From positions 62,001-126,000 of the forward strand of contig NZ_JBFDAE010000003.1 in NCBI RefSeq assembly GCF_040720935.1: 64,000 bases of DNA. The letters run 5' to 3'. This stretch comes from Jejuia sp040720935. Its GTDB lineage: Bacteria; Bacteroidota; Bacteroidia; Flavobacteriales; Flavobacteriaceae. The translations under genes and the position numbers were made by a program. Below, piece after piece: positions 27,233 to 37,400 of the stretch (the stretch's first letter is position 1; each line of letters starts with the position of its first letter). The notes under the pieces were generated by a model. It made no database searches, was not told the origin of the DNA, and saw nothing but the letters and a program-made list of their open reading frames with translations.

Positions 27233-27814
27233 ATGATTTTTGAAGTCCTACAAATTATAACCGAAGAGGTCAATAACTACTTTGGAACCAATCCAGTTTC
27301 GCTGGATAATATTGCATCGGTAGCTTCAGAACAAGGTGACGGCGGTGCTACTTCAACAGATGTTATCTTGACCCTACTCAATTTACAGGAAGAGGCAGCA
27401 CTAAAAAATAAACCAAATTATGCGGTAGAGGGCTCTCGAATTACGTACAAAAACAATATTGTAAACCTTAACCTCTACATTCTTTTCAGTGCCAATAACG
27501 ATAAGTACGACGAAGCTCTTAAAAACCTATCAAAAATCCTTGAGTTTTTTCAAGGAAAAAAAGTGTTTACCCAAGCCAACACGATTTATAACAGGGATGA
27601 TGTATCGATGAGCAAGATTACCAATTTCAGGTTTGTCGTCGATTTGTTTACGCCAACTTTCGAAGAGCTCAATTTTGTTTGGGGAACTCTCGGCGGAAAG
27701 CAAATACCGTCCGTCATGTACAAAGTGAGTCTTGTTGAAATAGAAAGAGAAACGATATTAGGCAAAGGCGAGTTGATAAGTCAGGTAAATGGAGAATTAA
27801 AACACAAAAATTAA
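27233..27814 (+). CDS. eCIS tail cap/terminator, DUF4255 (Pvc16-like)
   Basis: The 193-residue protein matches the N-terminal part of the DUF4255/Pvc16 family. It starts with a helix (FEVLQIITEEVNNYFG), includes VILTLLNLQEEAALKN, and ends with FVWGTLGGKQIPSVMYKVSLVEIE, where the WGTLGGK-type phrase is a family hallmark. In Pvc/Afp particles this protein caps the distal end of tube and sheath and limits length. It is the first gene of the eCIS operon, as in other Bacteroidota loci. Its stop overlaps the next start (TAATG), showing translational coupling. Confidence 0.9.
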   Translation: MIFEVLQIITEEVNNYFGTNPVSLDNIASVASEQGDGGATSTDVILTLLNLQEEAALKNKPNYAVEGSRITYKNNIVNLNLYILFSANNDKYDEALKNLSKILEFFQGKKVFTQANTIYNRDDVSMSKITNFRFVVDLFTPTFEELNFVWGTLGGKQIPSVMYKVSLVEIERETILGKGELISQVNGELKHKN

Positions 27815-28638
27815 TGGCGTTCAGCACAACATATAAACAATTGTTTGAAATTGAGTTGCTTCATGATTATTTTCTAAATGACGGCACTTCAGTTTTTTCG
27901 ACATTAAATGATGTGGATAAAAAAAAGCGTCTCAAATTAATTGATATTTCAGAATTTATAGATGTGATACCGTCCCAAGAATCCATCGAGAAAATGGCAG
28001 GACATAAAATTGTTCTTAAAAAACATAAAAGCGGATTGTCAGCCTATTGTAAACTTGAAAATGGGACGCAGAACACACCATTTATACCTTTACCGAGCGA
28101 TTTAGAATTAACCATCGTCATAAAAATTAAGGACGCCTTTTTTGAAAACTATACCGAACTTACTTTAGGGGGGACAAACATTTTCTTTTTTGGAAACATA
28201 AAACCGAGTACCGAAGGTGCCAGTTTTGAATACATAGCAAAAAGCAACCAGAATACACAGGTAACCAATGCCTACAAATTATCTACTGCGGGTACAATCG
28301 CAATATTAGAAAAGTTAAAAGGTTCAAATAAAATTGGTGTTTTTGGGATTATTCAACTCACAATGATTGGCGATACTACTGATTTAAGCATCCTGACCAC
28401 ACAAGGGAAATTAAAAAGTCAGTTACCAACCTTTAAAATTCACTTTAAAAATAGAGCAACGTTTTGGCGTTATAAGCGCATCTCGGACGATTCAGAAATT
28501 TTCACTACCGCTTCGGTAAATCCATTGACCAAAAATGGCTTTATTGAGGTAACCCATGCCGGTGACAAGTTTCCAAACCCTAGCGCAAATCATCTCATTC
28601 CGGATAATAATAACTTTTTTTCAGAAATATACATTTAA
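27814..28638 (+). CDS. eCIS-associated protein, possible cap adaptor
   Basis: This 274-residue protein has no membrane segment or signal and sits between the cap and sheath genes, overlapping the cap stop by one base. It is probably beta-rich (LPSDLELTIVIKIKD, FFFGNIKPSTEG). I do not recognise a named family. Gene position and coupling to the cap gene suggest a structural protein at the distal end of the particle, such as an adaptor between cap and sheath/tube. That function is inferred from position only. Confidence 0.6.
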   Translation: MAFSTTYKQLFEIELLHDYFLNDGTSVFSTLNDVDKKKRLKLIDISEFIDVIPSQESIEKMAGHKIVLKKHKSGLSAYCKLENGTQNTPFIPLPSDLELTIVIKIKDAFFENYTELTLGGTNIFFFGNIKPSTEGASFEYIAKSNQNTQVTNAYKLSTAGTIAILEKLKGSNKIGVFGIIQLTMIGDTTDLSILTTQGKLKSQLPTFKIHFKNRATFWRYKRISDDSEIFTTASVNPLTKNGFIEVTHAGDKFPNPSANHLIPDNNNFFSEIYI

Positions 28639-28648
28639 ATAAAAAACT

Positions 28649-30076
28649 ATGGCAACAACGTACAGAACACCGGGAGTTTACGTCGAGGAAATTTCAATAT
28701 TTCCTCCATCAGTAGCTCAAGTAGAGACCGCAATACCTGCATTTATTGGCTACACAGAAAAAGCAGATAAAGATAATGACAGCTTAGTGCTAAAACCCAC
28801 AAGAATCACATCCTTGTTAGAGTATGAAACGCACTTTGGTAAAGCCTTAAACGAAGCTAATATAACCGTAACTATTGACGATGAAATTGATAGTACCGGA
28901 CCAACATTACTTAGTCGGAAAATTAGCGTAGCCGAAGGTGCAACCCAACCTTATTTAATGCATTATGCAATGCGTATGTATTTTGATAATGGCGGTGGAC
29001 CATGTTATATAACTTCTGTGGGCGATTATGCAGCAAGCATTAGCTTAACAGATTTAACCGATGGCCTTAACGCAGTAAAAGCGTTCGACGAGCCCACACT
29101 ATTTGTTTTTCCAGATGCCATAAATATTGGTACAGCTGCAAACTATTACACTTTAATTAACAGAGCGATGACGCAATGTGTTGAATTAGGCGATCGCTTT
29201 ACCATTATAGACATGCATGGAAACGATAGTGCTAATTTAAGAAGTAGCAATACTTTGGGTAGCGGGACAGACCTTTTAAAATATGGTGCTTCTTACCATC
29301 CATTTCTTAAAACGGTATATAATTATGCTTTTGATGCTGCCGATGTTACCATTGCCCATAATACTGTTGACGAATCAAATACGGTTGGAACGGGTCAGTT
29401 TGACACAAACGCATTAAGTGATTTAGATGATGACACTTCAGCCTCTTTTGATTTAGTGGCCTTCAATCAAATTAAGTTAGAAATCAATAAAAAGACAGTC
29501 ACTTTACCACCTAGTTGCGCCATGGCTGGTATTTACGCCAAAGTAGATAGCAACCGAGGTGTTTGGAAAGCACCGGCAAATGTTTCTGTAAGTTCCTGTT
29601 TAGAGCCTACAATAAATATCACTCACGAACAACAAGAAGGTCTAAATATAGACACCTCGGGAAAATCCATTAATGCCATTCGCACATTTACAGGAAAAGG
29701 CGTTATAGTTTGGGGCGCAAGAACCCTTGCGGGAAACGATAACGAATGGCGATATGTTCCTGTTCGGCGTTTCTTTAACATGGTTGAAGAATCGGTAAAA
29801 AAGGCCACCGAGCAATTTGTGTTCGAGCCTAACGATGCCAATACCTGGATTAAGGTAAGAGCCATGATCGAGAATTTCTTAATTCTACAATGGCGTGCAG
29901 GAGCCTTGGCAGGCGCGAAACCAGAACAGGCTTTTTATGTTCGAGTAGCTCTTGGAGAAACCATGACGGCACTTGATATTCTAGAAGGTCGCATGAATGT
30001 TGAAATCGGAATGGCCGTTGTGCGCCCAGCAGAATTCATCATTCTTAAGTTCTCTCATAAAATGCAAGAAGCATAA
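28649..30076 (+). CDS. eCIS contractile sheath protein (Pvc2/Afp2-like)
   Basis: The 475-residue product is a contractile tail sheath protein. The N-terminus carries the family opening YRTPGVYVEEIS. The C-terminal third has the conserved core that packs on the tube: GARTLAGNDNEWRYVPVRR, then FEPNDANTWIKVRAMIENFL and GRMNVEIGMAVVRPAEFIILKF. Only one sheath gene is present, whereas Pvc and Afp loci have three; single-sheath loci are known. The middle (about 190-280) is an extra, variable domain that would face outward. It is followed by an unusual 111-bp spacer with two hairpins before the tube gene. Confidence 0.95.
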   Translation: MATTYRTPGVYVEEISIFPPSVAQVETAIPAFIGYTEKADKDNDSLVLKPTRITSLLEYETHFGKALNEANITVTIDDEIDSTGPTLLSRKISVAEGATQPYLMHYAMRMYFDNGGGPCYITSVGDYAASISLTDLTDGLNAVKAFDEPTLFVFPDAINIGTAANYYTLINRAMTQCVELGDRFTIIDMHGNDSANLRSSNTLGSGTDLLKYGASYHPFLKTVYNYAFDAADVTIAHNTVDESNTVGTGQFDTNALSDLDDDTSASFDLVAFNQIKLEINKKTVTLPPSCAMAGIYAKVDSNRGVWKAPANVSVSSCLEPTINITHEQQEGLNIDTSGKSINAIRTFTGKGVIVWGARTLAGNDNEWRYVPVRRFFNMVEESVKKATEQFVFEPNDANTWIKVRAMIENFLILQWRAGALAGAKPEQAFYVRVALGETMTALDILEGRMNVEIGMAVVRPAEFIILKFSHKMQEA

Positions 30077-30090
30077 TGAAACCCAAAATT

Positions 30091-30148
30091 AAATTCGCTG
30101 AAAGCGATTTTTAATATTGAAGGTTGAATTATTCCCGCTGAAGAGCGG
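30091..30148 (+). promoter_or_regulatory. Two successive hairpins between sheath and tube genes
   Basis: The first hairpin (30091-30111) has a CGCT-GAA-AGCG core extended by A/T pairs and is followed by T-rich sequence, like a weak intrinsic terminator. The second (30135-30148) pairs CCGCT with AGCGG around a GAAG loop. They fill the only sizeable gap (111 bp) between core structural genes of this otherwise tightly packed operon, so they may set relative sheath and tube levels by attenuation or mRNA processing. Confidence 0.5.
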
Positions 30149-30187
30149 AAACTCACAAATAAAAAAACAATTTAAAAACATAAAATC

Positions 30188-30619
30188 ATGGCAGATTATC
30201 CGTTAGCAAAGTTTCATTTCTCAGTAGATTGGGGAGGAACAAAAATAGGTTTTACCGAAGTTTCAGGACTCGATGTAGAAACTGAAGTCATCGAATACAG
30301 AGAAGGCTCAAGTCCAGAATACAGCAAAATAAAAATGCCGGGGATGCAAAAATTTTCCAACATAACTTTAAAAAGAGGCACTTTTAATAGTGATAATGAA
30401 TATTACGAATGGTGGAACACCGTAAAACTCAACACCATTGAAAGAAGAGACATTACCATCAATCTTCTTAATGAAGAACATGAACCTGTGGTGACATGGA
30501 AAGTGAAAAATGCATGGCCTACAAAAGTGCAATCAACAGATCTTAAAGGAGATGGCAATGAAACAGCGATTGAATCGGTGGAAATAGTACATGAAGGATT
30601 GGTTATTCAAAATGATTAA
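30188..30619 (+). CDS. eCIS inner tube protein (Pvc1/Afp1-like)
   Basis: This 143-residue protein is of the T4 gp19/Hcp-like tube family. Landmarks are FHFSVDWGG, GFTEVSGLDVETEVIEYREG and MQKFSNITLKRGTF, ending with ESVEIVHEGL. The rings stack to form the conduit in which cargo travels. Length and motifs are complete. It is separated from the sheath gene by a hairpin-bearing spacer and from the second tube gene by 2 bp. Confidence 0.95.
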   Translation: MADYPLAKFHFSVDWGGTKIGFTEVSGLDVETEVIEYREGSSPEYSKIKMPGMQKFSNITLKRGTFNSDNEYYEWWNTVKLNTIERRDITINLLNEEHEPVVTWKVKNAWPTKVQSTDLKGDGNETAIESVEIVHEGLVIQND

Positions 30620-30621
30620 TT

Positions 30622-31083
30622 ATGGGATTGTTACCACCAATTACGAGCTTTCATTTTTCGGTAATATTCCTCGATTTGCAACCTAACATCGAGATTGGGT
30701 TTCAATCCGTTAGCGGACTTTCTGGCACCATCGAAACAGAAACGATTGCTGAAGGTGGCGAGAACAGGTTCAAACACCAACTTCCAACGGGTGTCACATT
30801 TCCTAATTTGGTGCTAAAGCGAAGTTTACAAATAAGCTCAAGTGTTACGGCCTGGTGCGAAGATGCTATCGAAAAATTCATCTTTAATCCTATCGACCTT
30901 TTAGTGGTGCTTCATAACGAGGAGCATTTGCCTCTTTATACCTGGAAAGTGGTTCACGCTATTCCTGTGAGTTGGTCGGTTTCCGATTTTAATGCGGAGA
31001 GCAGCGAATTGGCTATTGAAAGTTTAGAGCTCAAATACCAATATTATGAATCTATGTCAGCAAATGATGTATTACCATTTTAA
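30622..31083 (+). CDS. Second eCIS tube/tube-initiator protein (Pvc5-like)
   Basis: This 153-residue relative of the major tube protein has FHFSVIFLDL, GFQSVSGLSGTIETETIAEGGE, PNLVLKRSL and, at the end, ELAIESLELKYQYY. In Pvc/Afp the second tube-type protein sits at the baseplate end and starts tube polymerisation on the spike complex. The longer loop after the first strand and the acidic end support that role. The assignment among tube paralogues is made by order in the operon. Confidence 0.85.
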   Translation: MGLLPPITSFHFSVIFLDLQPNIEIGFQSVSGLSGTIETETIAEGGENRFKHQLPTGVTFPNLVLKRSLQISSSVTAWCEDAIEKFIFNPIDLLVVLHNEEHLPLYTWKVVHAIPVSWSVSDFNAESSELAIESLELKYQYYESMSANDVLPF

Positions 31084-31094
31084 TTCTAAGAATT

Positions 31095-31253
31095 ATGCCG
31101 ATTGAAATTAAAGAATTACATGTTAAGATTACTGTTGATAATGATGTCGATAAAAAGCCCACTATCAAAAACAATTCAAATAATAAAGAACAAATTGTAG
31201 CGGAATGTGTAGAGCAGGTTATGCAAATTATATCAAATTTTAAAGAACGATAA
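31095..31253 (+). CDS. Small DUF5908-type eCIS protein (Pvc6 position)
   Basis: This 52-residue gene lies between the second tube gene and the LysM gene, with gaps of 11 and 3 bp. The start MPIEIKELHVKI is typical of DUF5908, a family of small proteins found in Bacteroidota eCIS loci. The last 20 residues (EQIVAECVEQVMQII) form an amphipathic helix. Codon use and spacing fit a real gene. It occupies the place of Pvc6 in the canonical order and is probably a baseplate-assembly or structural factor; the role is not established. Confidence 0.8.
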   Translation: MPIEIKELHVKITVDNDVDKKPTIKNNSNNKEQIVAECVEQVMQIISNFKER

Positions 31254-31256
31254 ACG

Positions 31257-31952
31257 ATGTTATCAACAGGCGAACTTACTAAATTAAAGATTATTGCGTA
31301 CAGCGGTCCAGAGTTCAACGAAAGTGATAAGGTTAGCGATGGCGAATTTGAAACGCTAATAAACCCAGAAAAATATGTCTTTAATTATGTCACCGAACAA
31401 AACGAAGACCAAGCTACTGGCACAAGTGCAAACTCAACAAGATTCAATAAAAAGTTACCAGAAGTTATTGATCTTGATATTGTTTTTGACCGCACGGGAG
31501 CGATTAAAACTTCAAAGGTTTCAGATGAAGGCATCATTGATGATATTGAAGATTTTAAGAAAGTTGTATTGGAATACGATGGCGAAAATCATCAGCCAAA
31601 TTATTTGAAAGTATCATGGGGGACTTTGCTTTTTAAAGGCAAATTAACAGAAATGAGTATTGAATTCAAGCTTTTCAGACCCGATGGCGTGCCCATAAGA
31701 GCCATAGCAAAAATCAAGCTTACAGGATTTGTAGAAGATGATTTAAGAGTGGCCAAAGAGAATAATCAATCGCCAGATCTAACACACCTTAGGACTGTAA
31801 AAGATGGTGATACTTTACCATTGATGTCCTATCGGATTTACGGCGATTCTAAATACTATTTGGAAGTTGCAAAAGCTAACGGGATTACTAATTTCAGACA
31901 CCTAACCATCGGTCAACAACTTGTTTTTCCGCCTTTAGAGAAAACCTCATAA
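31257..31952 (+). CDS. eCIS baseplate LysM protein (Pvc7-like)
   Basis: The 231-residue protein has an N-terminal CIS tube-interacting domain (about 1-150; GEFETLINPEKYVFNY, then ELPEVIDLDIVFDRTG-like and SWGTLLFKG phrases). It ends in a LysM domain (about 180-228; VKDGDTLPLMSYRIYGD and GQQLVFPP). In Pvc/Afp and in T4 gp53-like proteins this type joins the baseplate to the inner tube hub. The gene order is as expected, just before the spike gene, with a 3-bp gap. Confidence 0.9.
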   Translation: MLSTGELTKLKIIAYSGPEFNESDKVSDGEFETLINPEKYVFNYVTEQNEDQATGTSANSTRFNKKLPEVIDLDIVFDRTGAIKTSKVSDEGIIDDIEDFKKVVLEYDGENHQPNYLKVSWGTLLFKGKLTEMSIEFKLFRPDGVPIRAIAKIKLTGFVEDDLRVAKENNQSPDLTHLRTVKDGDTLPLMSYRIYGDSKYYLEVAKANGITNFRHLTIGQQLVFPPLEKTS

Positions 31953-31955
31953 ATT

Positions 31956-33701
31956 ATGAATAACAGCAGAACCATACAAATATCTAAAAGTTCGGATCTC
32001 ACCACATTCAAAGTGATTATAGAGGGTGAAGAGCTTTCAAAAAAGTATCAGGTTAAGCAAATACTGGTCCATAAAGAGGTGAACAGGATTGCGTCTGCAA
32101 CCATTGTGTTAATTGATGGTGATGCTGCAAAACAAGATTTCGAATTGAGTAATGAAGATTTGCTCATTCCAGGAAAAAAAATAGAGATTACTGCGGGTTA
32201 TCATTCAGATGAAGAAACCATTTTTAAAGGCATGGTCATTAAGCACAATTTAAAGATCAGGGCCAACGCTTCTTTACTTAGTATTGAATGCAAGGACGAA
32301 TCCGTAAAACTAACCATTGGTAGAAAAAGCAGCTATTTTTACGATACATCAGATAGCGATATTTTTGAAACCATCATAGATACTTATGGCTTAGAAAAAG
32401 ATATAGAAAGCACGAACCAGACACATAAGGAGTTGGTACAATACCATACTTCCGATTGGGATTTTATAGTGTCGAGAGCACAGGCAAACGGAAAATTATG
32501 CTTTGTTGACGACGGAAAAATCACGATAAAAAAACCTGAAATAGATCAAGAGGAAGTTGAAACCGTAAGCTTTGGTGCTACTTTGTTGGATTTTGATGCG
32601 GAGATTGATGCTAGAAACCAAGTCAGTAAAGTATCAAGTTATGGTTGGAATCCTTCCGGTCAGGAACTTCTTGAAATTGAAGCCAACGATCCAAATGTAC
32701 AACTCAATGGTAATTTATCGTCATCTGATTTAGCTTCTATTATAGATTTAGACAATTTGGAATTAAGACATGGAGGTGTTGTTAGCGATGTTGAACTACA
32801 GGATTGGGCAGATGCAAAGTTGCTGTTTCAGCAACTGGCAAAAATTCGTGGAAAAGTGAAATTTCAAGGCATCCCTAGTGTAAAACCAGGAACGCTATTA
32901 AAACTGGAAGGTGTTGGCGAACGTTTTAATGGTAAGGTATATATAACAGCGATTAGGCATCAGATTTCGGAAGGCAATTGGACCGTAGATGCACAATTTG
33001 GTTTAAATCCAGAATGGTTTTCCGAAACTTTTGATATCAGTCCACAGCCGGCTTCAGGTTTGATTTCAGCAATAAACGGACTCCAAATAGGTGTCGTTTC
33101 CCAATTGCAGGATGATCCCAATGGCGAAGATCGCATTTTGGTACAATTGCCCATAATCAATAATGAAGAACAAGGTATTTGGTGCCGAGTGTCTTCTTTA
33201 GATGCGGGCGATTCACGCGGCGCCTTTTTTAGACCAGAGATAAGTGACGAAGTTGTTGTGGGTTTTATTAATGACGATCCCAACGATGCGATTGTTTTGG
33301 GAATGCTTCACAGTAGTGCAAAACCAGCGCCTATCGTAGCTTCTGATGATAACCATGAAAAAGGATTTGTATCGCGAAGCGACATGAAAATCCTATTCAA
33401 CGATGATAAAAAATCAATAACCATAGAAACCCCAGCAGGTAAAAAAATTACCATGGATGAAGATGCGGGAAGCATCATTATTGAAGATGAGAACTCCAAT
33501 GTACTAACCATGGATTCCAGCGGCATTGCCATGGAAAGTGCAGGAGATATTCAAATAAAAGCGACTGGAGATGTTAATATAGAAGGCAGCAATGTTAATG
33601 CAAAGGCGAACATTCAGTTCAAGGCAGAAGGATCTGCAGGCGTAGAAATGTCGTCTAGCGCAACAGCAGTTCTAAAAGGGTCATTGGTACAAATTAATTA
33701 A
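31956..33701 (+). CDS. eCIS spike protein, VgrG-like (Pvc8/Afp8-like)
   Basis: The 581-residue protein combines a gp27-like hub (about 1-370) with a gp5-like OB domain (about 380-460; GVVSQLQDDPNGEDRILVQLP, GIWCRVSSLDAGDSRGAFFRPEISDEVVVGF). A C-terminal beta-helical needle (about 480-581) carries short repeats such as GDIQIKATGDVNIEG. It trimerises under the tube and is sharpened by the PAAR protein encoded 56 bp downstream. No C-terminal extension or effector domain is present, so cargo must be carried elsewhere, presumably in the tube lumen. Confidence 0.95.
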   Translation: MNNSRTIQISKSSDLTTFKVIIEGEELSKKYQVKQILVHKEVNRIASATIVLIDGDAAKQDFELSNEDLLIPGKKIEITAGYHSDEETIFKGMVIKHNLKIRANASLLSIECKDESVKLTIGRKSSYFYDTSDSDIFETIIDTYGLEKDIESTNQTHKELVQYHTSDWDFIVSRAQANGKLCFVDDGKITIKKPEIDQEEVETVSFGATLLDFDAEIDARNQVSKVSSYGWNPSGQELLEIEANDPNVQLNGNLSSSDLASIIDLDNLELRHGGVVSDVELQDWADAKLLFQQLAKIRGKVKFQGIPSVKPGTLLKLEGVGERFNGKVYITAIRHQISEGNWTVDAQFGLNPEWFSETFDISPQPASGLISAINGLQIGVVSQLQDDPNGEDRILVQLPIINNEEQGIWCRVSSLDAGDSRGAFFRPEISDEVVVGFINDDPNDAIVLGMLHSSAKPAPIVASDDNHEKGFVSRSDMKILFNDDKKSITIETPAGKKITMDEDAGSIIIEDENSNVLTMDSSGIAMESAGDIQIKATGDVNIEGSNVNAKANIQFKAEGSAGVEMSSSATAVLKGSLVQIN

Positions 33702-33757
33702 TAATAATTGTCCGATAAAAGACAAAAGATAAAAGACACAACTAAATAATAAAACAT

Positions 33758-34045
33758 ATGCCAGCAGCAGCAAGAGTAGGAGATATGCATACATGCCCGA
33801 TGGTAACAGGTGTCGTGCCACATGTGGGCGGCCCTATATTACCAGCTGGAGCGCCAACAGTACTTATTGGCGGTATGCCCGCAGCAAGAGTTGGAGATAT
33901 GGCGGTTTGCGTCGGCCCGCCAGATACCATTATAGCAGGGTCTGCTACGGTACTTATAGGAGGAATGCCTGCTGCACGCATGGGAGATTCAACCGCACAT
34001 GGAGGTATAATAGTTTTAGGTTTACCAACAGTTTTAATAGGATAA
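33758..34045 (+). CDS. PAAR-repeat spike tip (Pvc10-like)
   Basis: The 95-residue protein consists of PAAR motifs: PAAARVGD, GGMPAARVGD and GGMPAARMGD with interspersed His and Cys (MHTCPM; GDMAVCVG; STAHGG) that bind the metal at the cone tip. It sits on the VgrG-like needle to form the membrane-piercing point. It has no extension domain. Its stop is followed after one base by the start of the gp25 gene. Confidence 0.95.
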   Translation: MPAAARVGDMHTCPMVTGVVPHVGGPILPAGAPTVLIGGMPAARVGDMAVCVGPPDTIIAGSATVLIGGMPAARMGDSTAHGGIIVLGLPTVLIG

Positions 34046-34046
34046 T

Positions 34047-34457
34047 ATGGAGAATAATAAATCATTTTTAGGCACAGGCTGGAGTTTTCCTCCAGAGTTC
34101 AATAGCGCCAAGAAAACAGTTGTGATGACTTCAAACGAGGCAGACATTAAAAAAAGCCTAGAAATTCTTTTAGCAACAAAACTTGGTGAGCGCATCATGC
34201 AACCAACCTATGGCTGTAACCTGGAAGAATTGATGTTTAAACCATTAAACATCACCTTAAAAACATTTGTTATCGATTTGATCAAAACAGCAATTCTGTA
34301 TCATGAACCACGAATTGATGTTGAAAAGATTGATATAGACCCAACCAATGAATTGCAAGGAGAGCTTTTAATCCTTGTAGATTATCGTGTTAGGGCAACA
34401 AATTCAAGAGCAAATTTAGTCTATCCTTTTTATAAGGCTGAAGGCACAGAAACCTAA
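34047..34457 (+). CDS. eCIS baseplate wedge protein gp25-like (Pvc9/Afp9)
   Basis: The 136-residue protein belongs to the gp25/GPW family. Landmarks are the N-terminal GTGWSFPPEF, then the central EILLATKLGERIMQPTYGCNLEELMFKPL, where E-I-L-L-x-T-x-x-G-E-R is the family signature. It ends with strands (LLILVDYRVRATNSRANLVYPFY). This is the conserved wedge component that triggers sheath assembly around the baseplate. The gene is directly followed by the baseplate J gene. Confidence 0.95.
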   Translation: MENNKSFLGTGWSFPPEFNSAKKTVVMTSNEADIKKSLEILLATKLGERIMQPTYGCNLEELMFKPLNITLKTFVIDLIKTAILYHEPRIDVEKIDIDPTNELQGELLILVDYRVRATNSRANLVYPFYKAEGTET

Positions 34458-34474
34458 AAAGAAATGTAAGCAAA

Positions 34475-37400
34475 ATGAGTAAAGATTGTAATCATACTGA
34501 TATTCTTTTAAAGAGGAACGGCACGAATCAGAACCAAAGGCATATTGATGCACTAAGTCCAGATGCTTTAAAACTTCACGATCTCAGCATTGATGATTGG
34601 ATGGCGTTTGCTCATGCTTTTGCCAAAAATGTCAACTATTTTGACACTAAAATGAATACCAAAGATGGAAGCTGGGAGCGATTTTTTGTTGAAAAAGATG
34701 CCATTAAAAATTTCTTGCTTGACGCCGAAATCAATAAGGACTTAAATCCCCATTTAACATTATTCGTTTGCTTTTTAAAGCTAATCGAGTTAAGCCAAAA
34801 ACGACTGAATAACCTTTCTAAAAGGCATCTTGATTTTTATTATAAAGAAGTCCTCAAACTCAGTAATAAAGAAGCGGTTCCAGATAAAGTGCACCTTTTG
34901 TTTGAGCTTGCAAAAAATGCTTCTGATGTTAGGGTTGAAGAAGAAACCGCTGCTGATGCCGGTAAAGATGGCGATGGTAACAAAAGAGTCTATAAAACAC
35001 AAAATGAATTAATTGTCAATAGTGCAAAAATTACTGCGCTTAAAAACGTATTTCATGATAAGGGCACTAGTGTTAAATATTCCGAAATAGCCAATTCTTT
35101 TGATGGTTTAGGAGAAGATTTTCCAGATGACAATATTAAATGGTGGCCATTCGGACATCCTAACTTTAAGAATAGTGATGATTTTCCGAACCTTCCAAAT
35201 GCCAAATTAGGTTTTGCTATTGCATCGCCAATATTATTGTTAAAAGAAGGAGAAAGACTGATTGTATTCCACATTACATTAGCCACTAAACCAAACAAAC
35301 CCATTAGTGCGAACGATTTTGAAGACGGTTTGGAAATTCTATTGAGTGGCGAAAAAGAATGGATTTCCGCACAGATAATTACCGCAAAATCGCCAGTATC
35401 TGAAACGGATTATTCGACTTTATCTGACGCTAATCTTAAGATTGTCGTGAAGTTGTCCGCCGCGGAAGAGGCTGTTGTGCCTTATCAAAAAGAGGTGCTT
35501 TTGGAAAATTTCAATTCTACAAATCCCATTGTTCGCTTTTTATTTAAAACTGGCGATAACACGTCAGGGTATAAACTTTATAACATTTTAAACAACCACA
35601 GCATATCAAAAATCAAAATAGATGTTGATGTAAAAGAGATGCAGGATTTGGTACTCGAAAACGATTTGGGACGTTTAGATACATCCAAACCTTTTTTACC
35701 ATTTGGACCCCAACCTGTTCGGAATTCCAAATTATATATTGGCTGTCAAGAGGCATTAAATAAACCTTGGAGTGCGGTAACCATTAATTTACAATGGAAA
35801 GACACCCCCTTTTACGGAGCAGGGGAAGATCATTTTAAGGAACACTATATTGCCTATAGAAAAGGGCATCTTGCTAATCTTGGGAAAAACACCTATTCGC
35901 TCACAACATCAAATAAGTCCGAAGATTTGGATGGCGATTTAATTGTTCCTTCCGATGATTATTTTGAAGTTTCAGTTGAAACACTAAATGAAAAAACTTG
36001 GGATCCTAATTTGCCTAATGAAGTGTTATTTGTTCCAAGTAGCAATGGGTATGTTTCAAATTTAAGTATTACGCCATCTGGTAAGAGTTCGAGTGCCACA
36101 TCAAGTAAGCCTTCATATAATAAAACTAAAAAAAGTGCAGGTGATACATCTTTTGGGTTTGGGAAATTTCGAAGTTCAAATGTGTTTAGCGACTATTCAA
36201 ATGTTTATAATAATTCCGTATTGGAATTTGAAGACCGCATTATGGAAGGCGTTAAAGGTTTGTTTAACAATCCCTTAAAGCAAGAAAATTTTTCGTCGAA
36301 CTCCAAAAGAGGTTTTATTAGGTTGTCGCTCCAACAATCATTTTTACACGATTTATTTCCGAAAATATATGCGGTAGCTTTATCCAAGGATGTTTTGGAT
36401 GCGCTGATTCCCAACGAACCTTATACGCCGTTAGCTGAAACAATACGTATAAATTATAAGGCCTCGGTTATTAAAAATTTTGATTTAGAGAATACTTCCG
36501 ATAGTTTAAAACAAAATCTAACTAATTATTTGGACGAGTCTATAGAGCTTTTTCACGAGCATCCCTTCGGACAGTCTGAACAGCATACCTATTTAAAGTC
36601 CAAGCATGATTTCTTGACCGACAAGACACAATGCACACTAGTTCCTAAATGTGACCACGGTGAATTGTTCATAGGTCTTGAAAACGCAGAACAGCTCCAA
36701 CAAATATCATTTTTGATTCAAGTGTTGGAAGGTAGTGAAAACCCGGATTATGAAGGCGAAGAAACTTACCAAGACAACGAAAAATTAGAGTGGTATATTT
36801 TAAGTGGTGACGAATGGAAACCTTTAAATGATAATTTTATCGTCTCCAACAACACCGATAATTTTCTGAAATCTGGCATCGTAAAAGTCTCTATTCCTAA
36901 AGAGGCCACAAGCAACAACAATAGAATCCCCGGAGATTTATTTTGGTTAAAAGTGACCAATATAAAAGCCTTTGATGCGGTTTGCCAAATGGTAAACATC
37001 CATACTCAGGCAGAAATTGCGGAATTCTATAATAACAACAATGAACTTTCCCATTTAGAAACTGGATTGTCCGAAAAAACCATTTCAAAATTGGTTGAGC
37101 GCATAGCCACTTTAAAAGGCGTAACACAACCCTATAGTTCGTTTGATGGTGTTCCAAAAGAAACCGATGCCCAATTTTACAGACGCATTAGCGAACGCCT
37201 GAGACATAAGCAAAGAGCCATAACCATTTGGGATTATGAGCAATTGATCCTTCAGCAATTCCCAAAAATCTACAAGGTGAATTGCTTAAAACACACGTTT
37301 GGCGATTCGGAACTGTCGCCTGGATCTGTAACTGTTATTGTAGTTCCGAATATTATTGACCAGAATGTTTTTGATGTTTTCAAGCCAAGAATAAGTAAAG

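Noticed and set aside
33742..34071. Open frames overlapping the PAAR gene on both strands (33742-34065 minus, 33793-34071 plus)
   Set aside because: They mirror the Gly/Ala/Pro-rich PAAR repeats in other frames; the +1 frame at 33758 carries the real PAAR motifs.
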